Assembly (NCBI GenBank): GCA_036703985.1
Contig: DATNQN010000055.1
Span: 1-64,000, forward strand
Length of the DNA stretch: 64,000 nucleotides
DNA from: Leptolyngbyaceae cyanobacterium
Lineage (GTDB): Bacteria > Cyanobacteriota > Cyanobacteriia > Cyanobacteriales > Aerosakkonemataceae
Direction of reading: 5' to 3'
This document shows positions 9,450 to 18,454 of this stretch, in pieces. Every line of letters starts with the position of its first letter. The stretch's first letter is position 1. A program made the translations under genes and the position numbers. The notes under the pieces were generated by a model. That model was not told the origin of the DNA and made no database searches. It saw only the letters and a list, made by a program, of their open reading frames with translations.

Positions 9450-9758
9450 TCATTTAGTTCTACCAAGCAGCATCAGTATATCTTTGACACTTATGTAAAT
9501 AACTAATATAGTTTGGAAAAGCTGCCCTAATTGCATCATTGGATCGAAACGCCAGCCATAAGTAATTAAAATAGTACCAACAAATAACAGCATAGTTGTT
9601 GCTAATACAGATAGGAATATTTCTACTATAATAGAGAAGTGACTCCAGTTTCTAGATTTCCGGTTTATTAGAGTAACTTTCAGTGCTAAATATATTAAGC
9701 TCCAAATTAAATATGCTAACCCGCTCAAACCTACCAAATTAAAATTAACATTGATCAT
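9450..9758 (-). CDS. Small membrane protein, Ycf66-like
   Basis: The 102-residue protein has three predicted membrane segments (about residues 10-28, 42-64 and 78-96). The stretch ITYGWRFDPMMQLGQLFQT resembles the Ycf66 signature, in which a hydrophobic segment is followed by GWRxDPxxQxGQ. Ycf66 is a cyanobacterial and chloroplast membrane protein of unknown role. The N-terminus is less conserved than in typical Ycf66, so the assignment is tentative. Confidence 0.5.
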   Translation of the reverse strand: MINVNFNLVGLSGLAYLIWSLIYLALKVTLINRKSRNWSHFSIIVEIFLSVLATTMLLFVGTILITYGWRFDPMMQLGQLFQTILVIYISVKDILMLLGRTK

Positions 9759-9867
9759 ATTCCACGCCTATATAGACCTAGATAGAAATAAATTACTAAG
9801 CTATAATAACAGATAAAACGCCCAAACTGGTGGGATAATCATATTTATTTAAGTTTGGCTATGTTTA

Positions 9868-10317
9868 TTAACTATTTGCATTTTTATAAACATCCGCTCT
9901 ACAAATTTCCATAAACCACTCTGGCTTTTTCAACTCTTGAAAGCCAAATTGCTGATAAAGTCGATGAGCATCTTTCGTGGCTAGCATCCATCGCCGCAAA
10001 CCTTGTAATTCTGGATGTGCCATAATCGTTTCTATCAACCACGTACCCAAACCTAAACCGCGATAGTCTTCTAAAATAAACACATCAGAAAAATAAGCAA
10101 AAGTGGAATAATCTGTAATTACTCTGGCAAAACCAATTTGCTTTTCTCCCTCATACACTCCAAAACAAAAAGAGTTATCGATACATTTTTGAACGACTGC
10201 TAAAGGGATATTTTCAGCCCAATAGGAATTGCTGAGGAAATTATGAATTACTTCTAAATCTAATTTAGATTTGTCGGTACTGATGGAAAACTTATTTTTT
10301 AATTCTGCGATCGTCAT
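9868..10317 (-). CDS. GNAT-family N-acetyltransferase
   Basis: A single GNAT domain of 149 residues from the ATG at 10317. The acetyl-CoA-binding motif A appears as VFILEDYRGLGLGTWLIETI (R-G-x-G-x-G type), and the C-terminal LYQQFGFQELKKPEWFME fits motif B. The beginning, HNFLSNSYWAENIPLAVVQKCIDNS, is typical of small cytosolic GNATs annotated as acting on unspecified amines. The substrate cannot be read from sequence. A longer frame upstream (to 10401) adds an unlikely hydrophobic 28 residues. Confidence 0.8.
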   Translation of the reverse strand: MTIAELKNKFSISTDKSKLDLEVIHNFLSNSYWAENIPLAVVQKCIDNSFCFGVYEGEKQIGFARVITDYSTFAYFSDVFILEDYRGLGLGTWLIETIMAHPELQGLRRWMLATKDAHRLYQQFGFQELKKPEWFMEICRADVYKNANS

Positions 10318-10427
10318 AACCAGGAAAAAATGCTTTATAAGAAATAATCCTGATGTCAAACAGGAAAACACGGATTCTATTTTAGATATTGTAACGTTCA
10401 AGTACCTAAATTTACAGACTAGAAACT

Positions 10428-10910
10428 ATGAGACAGCTTTACAGAACTTTTCTGGCACTTCCACTAATTACTGGTATCGCATTAACCGCCTTACCGAGTC
10501 AAAGCATCGCCGCACCAAGTTTTGCCCAGTATCGGGTTACGCAGAGGTATAATGGGAGACCAGCAGCTGTTAACCTGAACAGCCCCCAGGCGCGGAGATT
10601 TCGCACTGTTTTAACTAATGGGGCTAGGCGCGGGCCGAATTTTGCCGGACAATATACGGTGGTAACTTGGGGTTGCGGTACGGAATGTCAGCAAGTTGCG
10701 ATCGTCGATGCCAAAACTGGTAGAGTTTACATGACGGGCATTACTGCTTCGCTTGGCGTGAAGCATCAGCTAAATAGTCGGTTGTTGGTGGTTAATCCGC
10801 CAGAGGAAATTGCCCAGTTATCTCCAGAATACGCACGCCGGATTTCCACTAAATACTATATCTGGCAGAATAATACATTGAGGCAAATTTCCTCATCGAC
10901 TAATCGCTAA
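10428..10910 (+). CDS. Small secreted protein of unknown function
   Basis: The 160-residue protein carries a clear Sec signal peptide: MRQLYR, a hydrophobic core to about residue 27, then an A-x-A-like site before APSFAQ. The mature part contains ARRGPNFAGQYTVVTWGCGTECQ, a motif seen in a family of small exported proteins of unknown role; its two cysteines may form a disulfide. The start lies 110 bp from the divergent GNAT gene, so the two share a promoter region. Confidence 0.65.
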   Translation: MRQLYRTFLALPLITGIALTALPSQSIAAPSFAQYRVTQRYNGRPAAVNLNSPQARRFRTVLTNGARRGPNFAGQYTVVTWGCGTECQQVAIVDAKTGRVYMTGITASLGVKHQLNSRLLVVNPPEEIAQLSPEYARRISTKYYIWQNNTLRQISSSTNR

Positions 10911-10919
10911 ATTTAATTA

Positions 10920-10961
10920 GTTTAGATTTTAAATTGTCGTAAAATAATTTAAAATCTAAAC
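10920..10961. terminator. Perfect 16-bp hairpin between the secreted-protein gene and recQ
   Basis: GTTTAGATTTTAAATT (10920-10935) pairs exactly with 10946-10961, with a 10-nt loop. It starts nine bases after the upstream stop and ends 12 bases before the recQ ATG. The right arm contains the AAAATCTAAA motif that precedes other start codons in this window. Confidence 0.5.
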
Positions 10962-10973
10962 TCTCAATCCTCA

Positions 10974-12425
10974 ATGACCGATCCTCAACCCGCATCTTGG
11001 CGCGATGTTCGCGCCGCTTTCCAAAAAATTTGGGGATATGATGATTTTCGTCCGCCCCAAGGAGAAATTATTCGCACTTTGTTAGAACAAAAAGATGCGA
11101 TGATCGTGATGCCGACGGGTGGGGGAAAGTCGATTTGTTTTCAATTGCCAGCATTATTACAAAATGGGTTAACTTTGGTAATTTCGCCGCTGGTGGCGTT
11201 GATGGAAAATCAGGTGGAAGAATTACGTCAGCGAAAATTACCAGCGGCGCTTTTACATAGCGAATTACCATCTCCAGAACGCAAACGAACGCTTCAGTTG
11301 TTGGAACAAGAAAAGTTACGGTTGCTGTACGTATCTCCGGAAACTTTACTAAGTCCTGTAGTTTGGGAACGTTTATCTCAACCGCAAATAAAAATTAATG
11401 GGTTGATCTTGGATGAGGCGCATTGTTTGGTACAGTGGGGAGAGACTTTTAGACCAGCTTATCGCAGATTGGGAACGGTACGATCGGCTTTGCTGAAGTC
11501 TAAACCATCGGGAAGTAAAATTGCGATCGCAGCTTTCACCGCCACCGCCGATCCCTCAGCCCAACAAACAATTCAACAAGTATTACAATTACAAAAGCCA
11601 ACAGTTTTTCGCCTCAACCCTTATCGATCGAACTTGCACTTAAAAGTTAAAATTGCTTGGACACCAAGGGGAAGACAACAACAATTATTAAAATTTATTC
11701 AAGCTAGACCCCAACAAGCAGGCTTAATTTACGTTCGCAGTCGGCGGGATGGGGAAAATTTAGCCGAATGGTTAAGAGAAAAAGGTTATGCAACCGCAGC
11801 TTATCATGCTGGATTAAGTCCCCAAGAACGTCGCATGATGGAAGCAGATTGGATTTCTGGGAAAATCCCTTTTGTGATTTGTACATCTGCTTTTGGAATG
11901 GGGATAAATAAACCGGATGTGCGTTGGGTAATCCATTTTCATCCTACCTTATTATTATCGGAATACGTGCAGGAAATTGGACGGGCGGGAAGAGATGGTA
12001 AACCCTCTGATGCTTTATTATTAATGAGCGAACCGACTGGTTGGTTAGATAGTCAGGATAAGCAACGGCAGAAGTTTTTTGAAGACAAATTGCGATCGCA
12101 ACAACAAAAAGCACAAAAACTCGTTCGCCAACTACCCCCCACAGGAGATGTAAATGCTCTAGCGCGTAAGTTTCCCGAAAGTGCGATCGCCTTATCCTTA
12201 CTCCACAGCAACGGTCAGCTAGAATGGCAAGACCCCTTCCACTATCAAATTAACGGAAAATCAGCCAGCCACCATTCCTCCCAATTCGACGCCGTAAAGG
12301 AAATGCGCCGCTACTTACAAACGCGCCAGTGTCGCTGGCAATTTTTATTACGCGCCTTTGGTTTTGCAGAAGAAGCCGAAAACATGAATTGCGGACACTG
12401 CGATAACTGCGATCGGCGTCAGTGA
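10974..12425 (+). CDS. recQ: ATP-dependent DNA helicase RecQ
   Basis: A 3'-5' superfamily-2 helicase for recombination and fork repair, 483 residues. Visible are Walker A MPTGGGKS (about 45-52), DEAH (about 146-149), the second RecA-like domain with TSAFGMGINKPDVRWVIHF and QEIGRAGRDGKPSDA, and a C-terminal zinc site with four cysteines (CRWQ... then CGHCDNC). The protein ends there and lacks the winged-helix and HRDC domains of long RecQ proteins, so it is the short form. Confidence 0.93.
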   Translation: MTDPQPASWRDVRAAFQKIWGYDDFRPPQGEIIRTLLEQKDAMIVMPTGGGKSICFQLPALLQNGLTLVISPLVALMENQVEELRQRKLPAALLHSELPSPERKRTLQLLEQEKLRLLYVSPETLLSPVVWERLSQPQIKINGLILDEAHCLVQWGETFRPAYRRLGTVRSALLKSKPSGSKIAIAAFTATADPSAQQTIQQVLQLQKPTVFRLNPYRSNLHLKVKIAWTPRGRQQQLLKFIQARPQQAGLIYVRSRRDGENLAEWLREKGYATAAYHAGLSPQERRMMEADWISGKIPFVICTSAFGMGINKPDVRWVIHFHPTLLLSEYVQEIGRAGRDGKPSDALLLMSEPTGWLDSQDKQRQKFFEDKLRSQQQKAQKLVRQLPPTGDVNALARKFPESAIALSLLHSNGQLEWQDPFHYQINGKSASHHSSQFDAVKEMRRYLQTRQCRWQFLLRAFGFAEEAENMNCGHCDNCDRRQ

Positions 12426-12454
12426 GAGGATAGGGAGGTGGGGGGATGGTGGAG

Positions 12455-12491
12455 AATTCAAAATTCAAAATTCAAAATTCAAAATTAAATT
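12455..12491. repeat. AAAATTC simple tandem repeat after recQ
   Basis: Four to five copies of the heptamer TTCAAAA in a row, followed at 12497-12528 by a degenerate CTTCATC/CTTCAGC tract. It resembles the short tandemly repeated sequences common in cyanobacterial intergenic DNA. Confidence 0.7.
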
Positions 12492-12612
12492 CTTTTTACT
12501 TCATCCTTCATCCTTCAGCCTTCAGCCTTTTTTGTGTCATTTGCTGCGGAAGGATAACACTTCTTTAAGATAAATTGGAAAGTTCGGAAAACAAAAGTAT
12601 AAAAACACACCT

Positions 12613-15600
12613 ATGATGGCAGCCTACGATGTCCGCCTGGTTGTCTTTTCGATATTAACTTCCATCATTCTCGCTTACATAGCGATCGATTTAGGTTTTA
12701 GAGTACGAAATATGACTAACTCCACACGGAAATTATGGTGGACAGGTGGTGCGATCGCGATCGGGCTGGGAATTTACTCGATCCAATACATAGCAACAAC
12801 AGCCATCAGTTTGCAACCGCACAATTACCAAATCTATTACAGCATCAGCCCACCTTTATTAGTAATTGCGATCGCCATTGCCAACTTAGCACTTTTAGCA
12901 TTACCCAGAGTCACATCATTAGTCGATCGGCATTTGCAAATCGAAGCCGCCACCGCAGAAGCACAACGCCAAAGCGAACAACGTTTCCGGTCCCTAGTAC
13001 AGAACTCATCCGACATCATCACCATTCTCGATCCAGACGGCACGATCGGCTACATCAGCCCCTCCGTCACCAGAATTTTAGGTTACAAACCAGAAGAAAT
13101 CATCGATCGAAACGCCTTTGAATACATTCACCCAGAAGATGTCACCTCAGTAAAAAGTGCTTTTACATCAGCCAGCCAAAATCCCCTTTTAACAGTCACC
13201 ATCGAATATCGAGTAAAACACGCCAAAGGACATTGGATTTACTTAGAATCAGTGAGCAGCAACCTACTAGAAAATCCCAGCATCAAAGGAATAGTTGCTA
13301 ACTCCCGCAACATTAGCAAACGCAAACAAGCAGAAGAAACACTCCAGCAAATCGAACAGAAATATCGCAGCATTTTTGAAAATGCCGTAGAAGGAATCTT
13401 TCAAACCACCCCTGATGGGAGATATATCACGGTTAACCCCATGTTGGCGCGTATTTACGGATACGATTCACCAGAAGAATTGATTGCCACCATCACCGAT
13501 ATCAAATATCAACTATACGTAGATCCGAACCGCCGCGCCCAATTCAAACAAATTCTACAAGAAAATGATACTATTTGGGGCTTCGAGTCCCAAGTTTATC
13601 GCAAAGACGGCAAAATAATCTGGATTTCCGAAAGCGCCCGTGCCATCAGAAACGATCGCGGTGAATTATTAGGTTATGAAGGCACGGTAGTAGATATTTC
13701 CCAACGCAAAAAAGCCGAAGCAGAACTGCACAACAGAGACAGATTACTAGAAGGGATCGCTAGTGCCATGACATATTTATTAACTAACACGGACTACGCC
13801 ACCGCCATGAACGATGCACTCAACGTTTTGGGGTTAGTTACAGGTGTCGATCGCATTTATATAGAAGAACAACATCCCGAAGTCGAAACTGGTGAACCTC
13901 CCAAAAGTATTCGATTTGAATGGCTACGCACCTGGGAAACTGAAAACCGCAACCAAACAATCAATAAAGATAAAATAATTTTATCTTTAACCGAAGAAAC
14001 AGAAACAATTATAGCCAATAAAAACCATCATAATTTTCAACCAAATTTCGACAAACTATCATGTTATCGCTTTCCCACCACCGCTTGTTTAGAATGCCAT
14101 ATTCCCACTTCTCAATCGCCCCTTTCTCAACTAATCGTACCGATTTTTGTCGATGATAAATTTTGGGGTAACATTGCTTTTGAAGATCGTTGTCAGCAAC
14201 GCCAATGGTCTATTGGTGAAGAATCAATTTTAACCGCAATGGCTGCTAGCATCGGCGGTGCATTAAAGCGGCAAATGGCAGAAGCAACCATCAGATATCA
14301 AGCATTTCATGACTTACTCACCGGCTTACCCAATCGCACCTTACTAAACTATCGTCTTTCCTCTGCCTTAGACAACGCCCAACAATGCCGAAATCGCATG
14401 GCAGTAATGTTTTTAGACTTAGATCGATTCAAAACCATTAACGACACATTAGGTCATGCAGTAGGCGATAAACTATTACAATATGCCACCCAAAGATTAA
14501 AAGCCTGTCTGCGATCTAATGATACCATTGCTCGTTGGGGAGGCGATGAATTTACCCTACTACTCCCAGAGATTAATTGTATAGAAGATGCCACCAAAAT
14601 AGCCCAACGAATTATCGAAGTTTTAAAGCCAGCTTTTAATTTAGAAGGGCATCAACTTTATATCACTAGCAGCATTGGCATAGCCGTTTATCCCCAACAC
14701 GGTGAAGACGGAGAAACCCTCTTAAAAAATGCCGATGCTGCCCTATATCGCGCTAAAGCAGAAGGCAGAAATAATTACCAAATTTATGCTCCTGCTATGA
14801 ATTCTCAAGCTTCCGAACTATTAGAATTAGAAAACTATTTACACCAAGCTATCGAAAACCAAGAATTTGTCGTTTATTATCAACCACAAGTGAATTTTCT
14901 CACTAGGAAGATTACCAGAATGGAAGCTTTGTTACGTTGGCATCATCCCCAAAAAGGAGAAATTCCCCCTAAAACATTTATTCCCTTAGCTGAAGAAACT
15001 GGATTAATTGTATCCTTGGGTAATTGGGTTTTACGAACAGTTTGCGAACAAAATAAAGCTTGGCAAAATGTTGGATTACCACCGATCAGAATCGCAGTTA
15101 ACCTTTCCGTAAGGCAATTACAACAACCCAGTTTTGTAGATTCGGTAGCCCAAATTTTGGCAGAAACAGAATTAGCCCCTGAATTTTTGGAATTAGAAAT
15201 TACCGAAACCGCTATGATGCAAAATCCTGACTTTACTAAATCAATGCTTAAACGTTTGGTAGAAATGGGATGTCATATCACTTTAGATGATTTCGGTACT
15301 GGTTATTCTTCCCTCAATTACTTGAAAAATTTTCCTTTGCACACCCTCAAAATCGATCGGTCTTTCGTGCAGGATTTAACAGTAGATTCCTCAGACGCCG
15401 CCATTATTAATACGATTATTGCTTTAGGGCGGGGTTTGAATTTAAGCGTGGTAGCTGAGGGAGTGGAAACTATCGAACAACTAGAATATCTCAAAGCAGT
15501 TCAATGTCACGAAATGCAGGGTTATCTATTCAGTCATCCCTTACCAGTTCAAGATGCAGCAAATCTATTATCTGGAAATAGCAACTGGTCATTAGTTTAG
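12613..15600 (+). CDS. Membrane-anchored PAS-PAS-GAF-GGDEF-EAL cyclic-di-GMP signalling protein
   Basis: A 995-residue bifunctional c-di-GMP protein. Order: three membrane helices (1-105), PAS1 (about 120-240, VQNSSDIITILDPDG), PAS2 (about 247-365, FENAVEGIFQTTPDG), GAF (about 380-560), GGDEF (WGGDEFTLL near 640, signature intact) and EAL (RMEALLRW near 770 and DDFGTGYSSL near 890, both intact). Both synthesis and hydrolysis of c-di-GMP are possible on sequence. The N-terminal segment resembles one repeat of a MHYT sensor, but the M-H-Y-T position reads SIQYIA, so the copper/diatomic-ligand histidine is missing. The coding sequence carries many HIP1-like GATCG sites. Confidence 0.9.
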   Translation: MMAAYDVRLVVFSILTSIILAYIAIDLGFRVRNMTNSTRKLWWTGGAIAIGLGIYSIQYIATTAISLQPHNYQIYYSISPPLLVIAIAIANLALLALPRVTSLVDRHLQIEAATAEAQRQSEQRFRSLVQNSSDIITILDPDGTIGYISPSVTRILGYKPEEIIDRNAFEYIHPEDVTSVKSAFTSASQNPLLTVTIEYRVKHAKGHWIYLESVSSNLLENPSIKGIVANSRNISKRKQAEETLQQIEQKYRSIFENAVEGIFQTTPDGRYITVNPMLARIYGYDSPEELIATITDIKYQLYVDPNRRAQFKQILQENDTIWGFESQVYRKDGKIIWISESARAIRNDRGELLGYEGTVVDISQRKKAEAELHNRDRLLEGIASAMTYLLTNTDYATAMNDALNVLGLVTGVDRIYIEEQHPEVETGEPPKSIRFEWLRTWETENRNQTINKDKIILSLTEETETIIANKNHHNFQPNFDKLSCYRFPTTACLECHIPTSQSPLSQLIVPIFVDDKFWGNIAFEDRCQQRQWSIGEESILTAMAASIGGALKRQMAEATIRYQAFHDLLTGLPNRTLLNYRLSSALDNAQQCRNRMAVMFLDLDRFKTINDTLGHAVGDKLLQYATQRLKACLRSNDTIARWGGDEFTLLLPEINCIEDATKIAQRIIEVLKPAFNLEGHQLYITSSIGIAVYPQHGEDGETLLKNADAALYRAKAEGRNNYQIYAPAMNSQASELLELENYLHQAIENQEFVVYYQPQVNFLTRKITRMEALLRWHHPQKGEIPPKTFIPLAEETGLIVSLGNWVLRTVCEQNKAWQNVGLPPIRIAVNLSVRQLQQPSFVDSVAQILAETELAPEFLELEITETAMMQNPDFTKSMLKRLVEMGCHITLDDFGTGYSSLNYLKNFPLHTLKIDRSFVQDLTVDSSDAAIINTIIALGRGLNLSVVAEGVETIEQLEYLKAVQCHEMQGYLFSHPLPVQDAANLLSGNSNWSLV

Positions 15601-15701
15601 GAGTCAGGAGTTAGAAGTCAGGAGTCAAAACATAGGATTCTGAATCATAGATTCTCTATTCTGACTTCTTAAAAGCATTAGTCAACAGCCATTTGGATCT
15701 C

Positions 15702-15740
15702 TAATGACTATTGACCAATGACTATTGACCAATGACAATT
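15702..15740. repeat. AATGACTATTGACC tandem repeat at the pheS 3' end
   Basis: Three degenerate copies of ATGACTATTGACCA. The tract runs up to the stop codon of pheS (complement of 15740-15742). Related AATGACYAATGAC-type tracts occur at 43508-43545 and 60611-60720. Confidence 0.6.
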
Positions 15741-16744
15741 TAAAACTGCCGCAAAAAGCGCAAATCGCTACTGTATAAACGGCGAATATCATCGATTTGA
15801 TGCAGTACCATTGCGACTCGTTCTACGCCAAAGCCAGCAGCAAACCCTGTGTAAACTTCCGGGTCATAACCCACAGATTTGAGCACGTTAGGATCGATCA
15901 TGCCGCAACCCATGATTTCCAGCCATTTGCCTTTCCACTGCATATCAACTTCTGCGGAAGGTTCGGTGAAGGGGAAATAACTGGCGCGAAAACGAATCGG
16001 CATTTCTTCGCCGAACATTTGCTGCAAAAAGGTTTTAATCGTACCTTTTAAATCCGTAAAAGTGAGATTTTCATCAACGGCGAAAAACTCAATTTGATGG
16101 AACACTGCGGCGTGGGTAGCATCTACCGTATCCCGTCGATAACACCGCCCTGGTGCAAGTATCCGCAAAGGCGGGTCATTTTCTTCCATGTAGTGAATTT
16201 GAATGTTGGAAGTGTGGGTTCGCAGTAAGTTACCATCTGGCAGGTAGATGGTGTCCTGCATATCGCGGGCTGGGTGGTCTGGCAGGAAATTCAGCGCTTC
16301 AAAATTATAGTAGTCGGTTTCCATTTCCGGGCCAGTGGCGATCGTATATCCCAAACCAACGAAGATATCCATCGCCCGATCGATCGTACTGTTCAACGGA
16401 TGCACTCGTCCTTGGGGTCGGTACACCGCAGGCATGGTGACATCGAGAGTTTCTGCGGTTAAACGGGCTTCAATTTCCGCAGCTTGTAAAGCTTTGCGCT
16501 GGTTTTCCAGGGCTGTTTGCAGCGTTTCCTTAACTTCATTTGCTAATGCGCCAATCCGAGGACGTTCATCTGGGGACAATTTACCCAAACCGCCCAAAAT
16601 CTGGGACAGTTGACCCTTCTTCCCCAGATAAGATACTCTTAGTTCTTCTAAAAGAGGCAATGTTTGGGCAGATGCGATCGCTTTCTGCCCATCTTGTTTC
16701 AGTGCTGTCAGTTGTGCCTCTAGATCGATCGTCTGATTGGTCAT
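15740..16744 (-). CDS. pheS: Phenylalanine-tRNA ligase alpha subunit
   Basis: Charges tRNA-Phe together with PheT, which is not in this window. The class II core is complete: [40 protein letters not shown] (motif 2 region) and [15 protein letters not shown] (motif 3), behind an N-terminal helical arm that binds tRNA. The usual start [12 protein letters not shown] corresponds to the ATG at 16744 (334 residues). A TnpB element ends about 28 bp upstream; its right end supplies AGGAGG and an in-frame ATG at 16771 that would add nine residues (MEWPFQNIS). The native promoter has been displaced by the element. Confidence 0.95.
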   Translation of the reverse strand: MTNQTIDLEAQLTALKQDGQKAIASAQTLPLLEELRVSYLGKKGQLSQILGGLGKLSPDERPRIGALANEVKETLQTALENQRKALQAAEIEARLTAETLDVTMPAVYRPQGRVHPLNSTIDRAMDIFVGLGYTIATGPEMETDYYNFEALNFLPDHPARDMQDTIYLPDGNLLRTHTSNIQIHYMEENDPPLRILAPGRCYRRDTVDATHAAVFHQIEFFAVDENLTFTDLKGTIKTFLQQMFGEEMPIRFRASYFPFTEPSAEVDMQWKGKWLEIMGCGMIDPNVLKSVGYDPEVYTGFAAGFGVERVAMVLHQIDDIRRLYSSDLRFLRQF

Positions 16745-16782
16745 ACTAATATTTTGGAACGGCCATTCCATTGTGACATCCT

Positions 16783-16812
16783 CCTACACCCCAATCTTTG
16801 ATTCGGTGTAGG
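16783..16812 (-). ncRNA. Right-end hairpin, likely 3' part of the TnpB guide (omega) RNA scaffold
   Basis: CCTACACC (16783-16790) pairs with GGTGTAGG (16805-16812) around a 14-nt loop, just beyond the tnpB stop. In characterised IS605-family elements the omegaRNA is made from the 3' end of tnpB through the right end, and the flanking host DNA serves as guide. Here the guide would be the sequence running into pheS from about 16772 downward. Hairpin and position are seen; function is inferred. Confidence 0.5.
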
Positions 16813-16822
16813 CTTCCCAAAA

Positions 16823-18091
16823 TCACTTTTGGGCATTCCTAGTTTTTCTCTTGGGAGATTTCGCCTCTGACCTAGACCGATTTTCATCAGCCCCCGGCAG
16901 ACCGACTGCATAGGCGTTTTCTATTCCCGTGAGTCCCACGGTACTCAGTTTTAGACCACGTAACCTGATTACTTCTGATGCTGCGTGATCTCTATCTGTT
17001 TTGTATCCACACTCACCACAATGGTGTATTCGCTCAGAAAGTTCCTTCTTACCCGTATGCGTGTTGCACTTAGGGCAGGTTTGAGAGGTTCCGTCTGGAT
17101 TGACACGGGTAAAGTAGACTTGATGTTTCTTTGCCATCCATTCCAGCAGGTTGAGAAACTGCCCAAAGGCAGCATCAAGGGTATGTTTTCTCAACATTCC
17201 TCTCGACATTGCCTTCAAGTTCAAATCCTCAACAAACACCATCCCGATACCTTCTTTGGTACACAGATGATTAGCCAGTTTGAACTGCCAATCCTTCCGA
17301 ACACTGGCGATGTGGTTGTGGAATTTAGCAACCTTAATACGAGCCTTTTCGCGGTTTGATGAACCCTTCTTCGTTCTGGCATACTTGCGTTGCAGTAATT
17401 CCAACTCGCGGGACAAGGATGTCAGGAATCGGGGTCTAGCAATAAACTCTCTATCCGAAGTTGTCAAGAATTTTTCCAATCCCAAATCGATACCCAGTGC
17501 ATCTCCATGAGGCTGGGCTTCTGGTATCGATACATCAGACTCTATTGTGGCTACTACTTCCCATCTATCCGCTTTCCTCAATACCCGTGCTTGCTTGACC
17601 ACAAAACCCTCTGGGATAGGTCGATGCAAATTGATGGGTATTTTCCCTATCTTAGGCAGGCTAATTTGCCACCCAGTCATCGGATTGGTCTTGAACTGAG
17701 GAAACAGCATGGACTTCATTTGTCCAAACTTCTTGAAGCGTGGAAAGCCAAACCCCCTCTGTTGGAAATAATTCCAAGCGTCGTGCAATCTCCGGATGGT
17801 AGTTTGCAAGACTTGAGACGGGGCTTCGCCCAACAATGGGAACTCTTTCTTGGCTTTGGGAAGTGCGTTTTGTTGAGCGTAGTAGGTAGGAAATGGTTTG
17901 TCGGCAGGAATGATGTATTCCTTCTCTAACGAACAATAGTCCAAACTACATTTACGCGAATTGACCCAATCTTTGATTTCTCGCAAAGCGTAGTTGTACA
18001 CCTTGCGGGAAATTTCCAGCCAATGCAGCATTGTCTGCTCTTGGTTGACATCGGGATAAATTCGGTAGCAGTAGTTCATAATGAGAGTCAT
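16823..18091 (-). CDS. tnpB: TnpB-family RNA-guided endonuclease (IS605 OrfB)
   Basis: A 422-residue TnpB, full length. The OrfB N-terminal region starts YRIYPDVNQEQTMLHWLEISRKVYNYAL. The RuvC-like catalytic acids are all present: GIDLG (D near 200), VFVEDLN (E near 288) and TDRDHAAS (D near 368). The zinc ribbon is intact (TCPKC ... CGECG). The basic C-terminal tail RSEAKSPKRKTRNAQK is typical. TnpB proteins cut DNA next to a transposon-specific motif, guided by an RNA from the element end. No frameshift or premature stop is seen, so it may be active. The internal ATG at 18079 is an alternative start. Confidence 0.92.
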   Translation of the reverse strand: MTLIMNYCYRIYPDVNQEQTMLHWLEISRKVYNYALREIKDWVNSRKCSLDYCSLEKEYIIPADKPFPTYYAQQNALPKAKKEFPLLGEAPSQVLQTTIRRLHDAWNYFQQRGFGFPRFKKFGQMKSMLFPQFKTNPMTGWQISLPKIGKIPINLHRPIPEGFVVKQARVLRKADRWEVVATIESDVSIPEAQPHGDALGIDLGLEKFLTTSDREFIARPRFLTSLSRELELLQRKYARTKKGSSNREKARIKVAKFHNHIASVRKDWQFKLANHLCTKEGIGMVFVEDLNLKAMSRGMLRKHTLDAAFGQFLNLLEWMAKKHQVYFTRVNPDGTSQTCPKCNTHTGKKELSERIHHCGECGYKTDRDHAASEVIRLRGLKLSTVGLTGIENAYAVGLPGADENRSRSEAKSPKRKTRNAQK

Positions 18092-18454
18092 GAAGGTAAT
18101 TCTAAAACAAAATTACTGGTCTATAAACCTACATCTGTTGCTGATTTTACCGGGATTGACCAGATCAAATCAGCTTGGGGGAGTCCATCTATCCCAACGC
18201 TGAATCGAAGATTACAGCTTGGGACTTATAGCTCCCCGAAACCCCCTCGAATAGTTAAATTGAGAAAGGATGAAGTCTGGATCGGGATTTTCAGGATTTA
18301 AGGATGAACAGGATGAAGCATGAAGGATGAAGTTAAAAGAAGTTTATTTTGACTTTTTATTTTTTACTTCTCCCCATCCCCCCATCTCCCTCTGATGGCT
18401 TGATCCATTACCCAGGATCTCTCACAATCAAATGGGAGATAATTGAAAATATTG

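Larger units (their letters stand above)
16772..18238 (-). mobile_element. IS605/IS1341-type element carrying tnpB only
   Basis: About 1.47 kb, with tnpB and no Y1 transposase (tnpA), so it would need help in trans. The right end (pheS side) carries the hairpin 16783-16812 followed by the complement of GTGACATC. The left side carries an imperfect palindrome at 18177-18237 (GGGGAG...CTCCCC outside, TCCCAA...TTGGGA inside). Related GAATCRAAGATT segments occur in both ends in opposite orientation. The right border is fairly sure, the left one approximate. The element sits between pheS and surE. Confidence 0.75.

Noticed and set aside
12735-13121. 128-codon frame inside the GGDEF-EAL gene
   Set aside because: Shadow of the real frame; composition rich in His, Arg and Ser as expected of an off-frame reading.
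16823-18091. Cas12-type effector
   Set aside because: Length, OrfB N-terminus and right-end hairpin fit TnpB; no CRISPR array is present.
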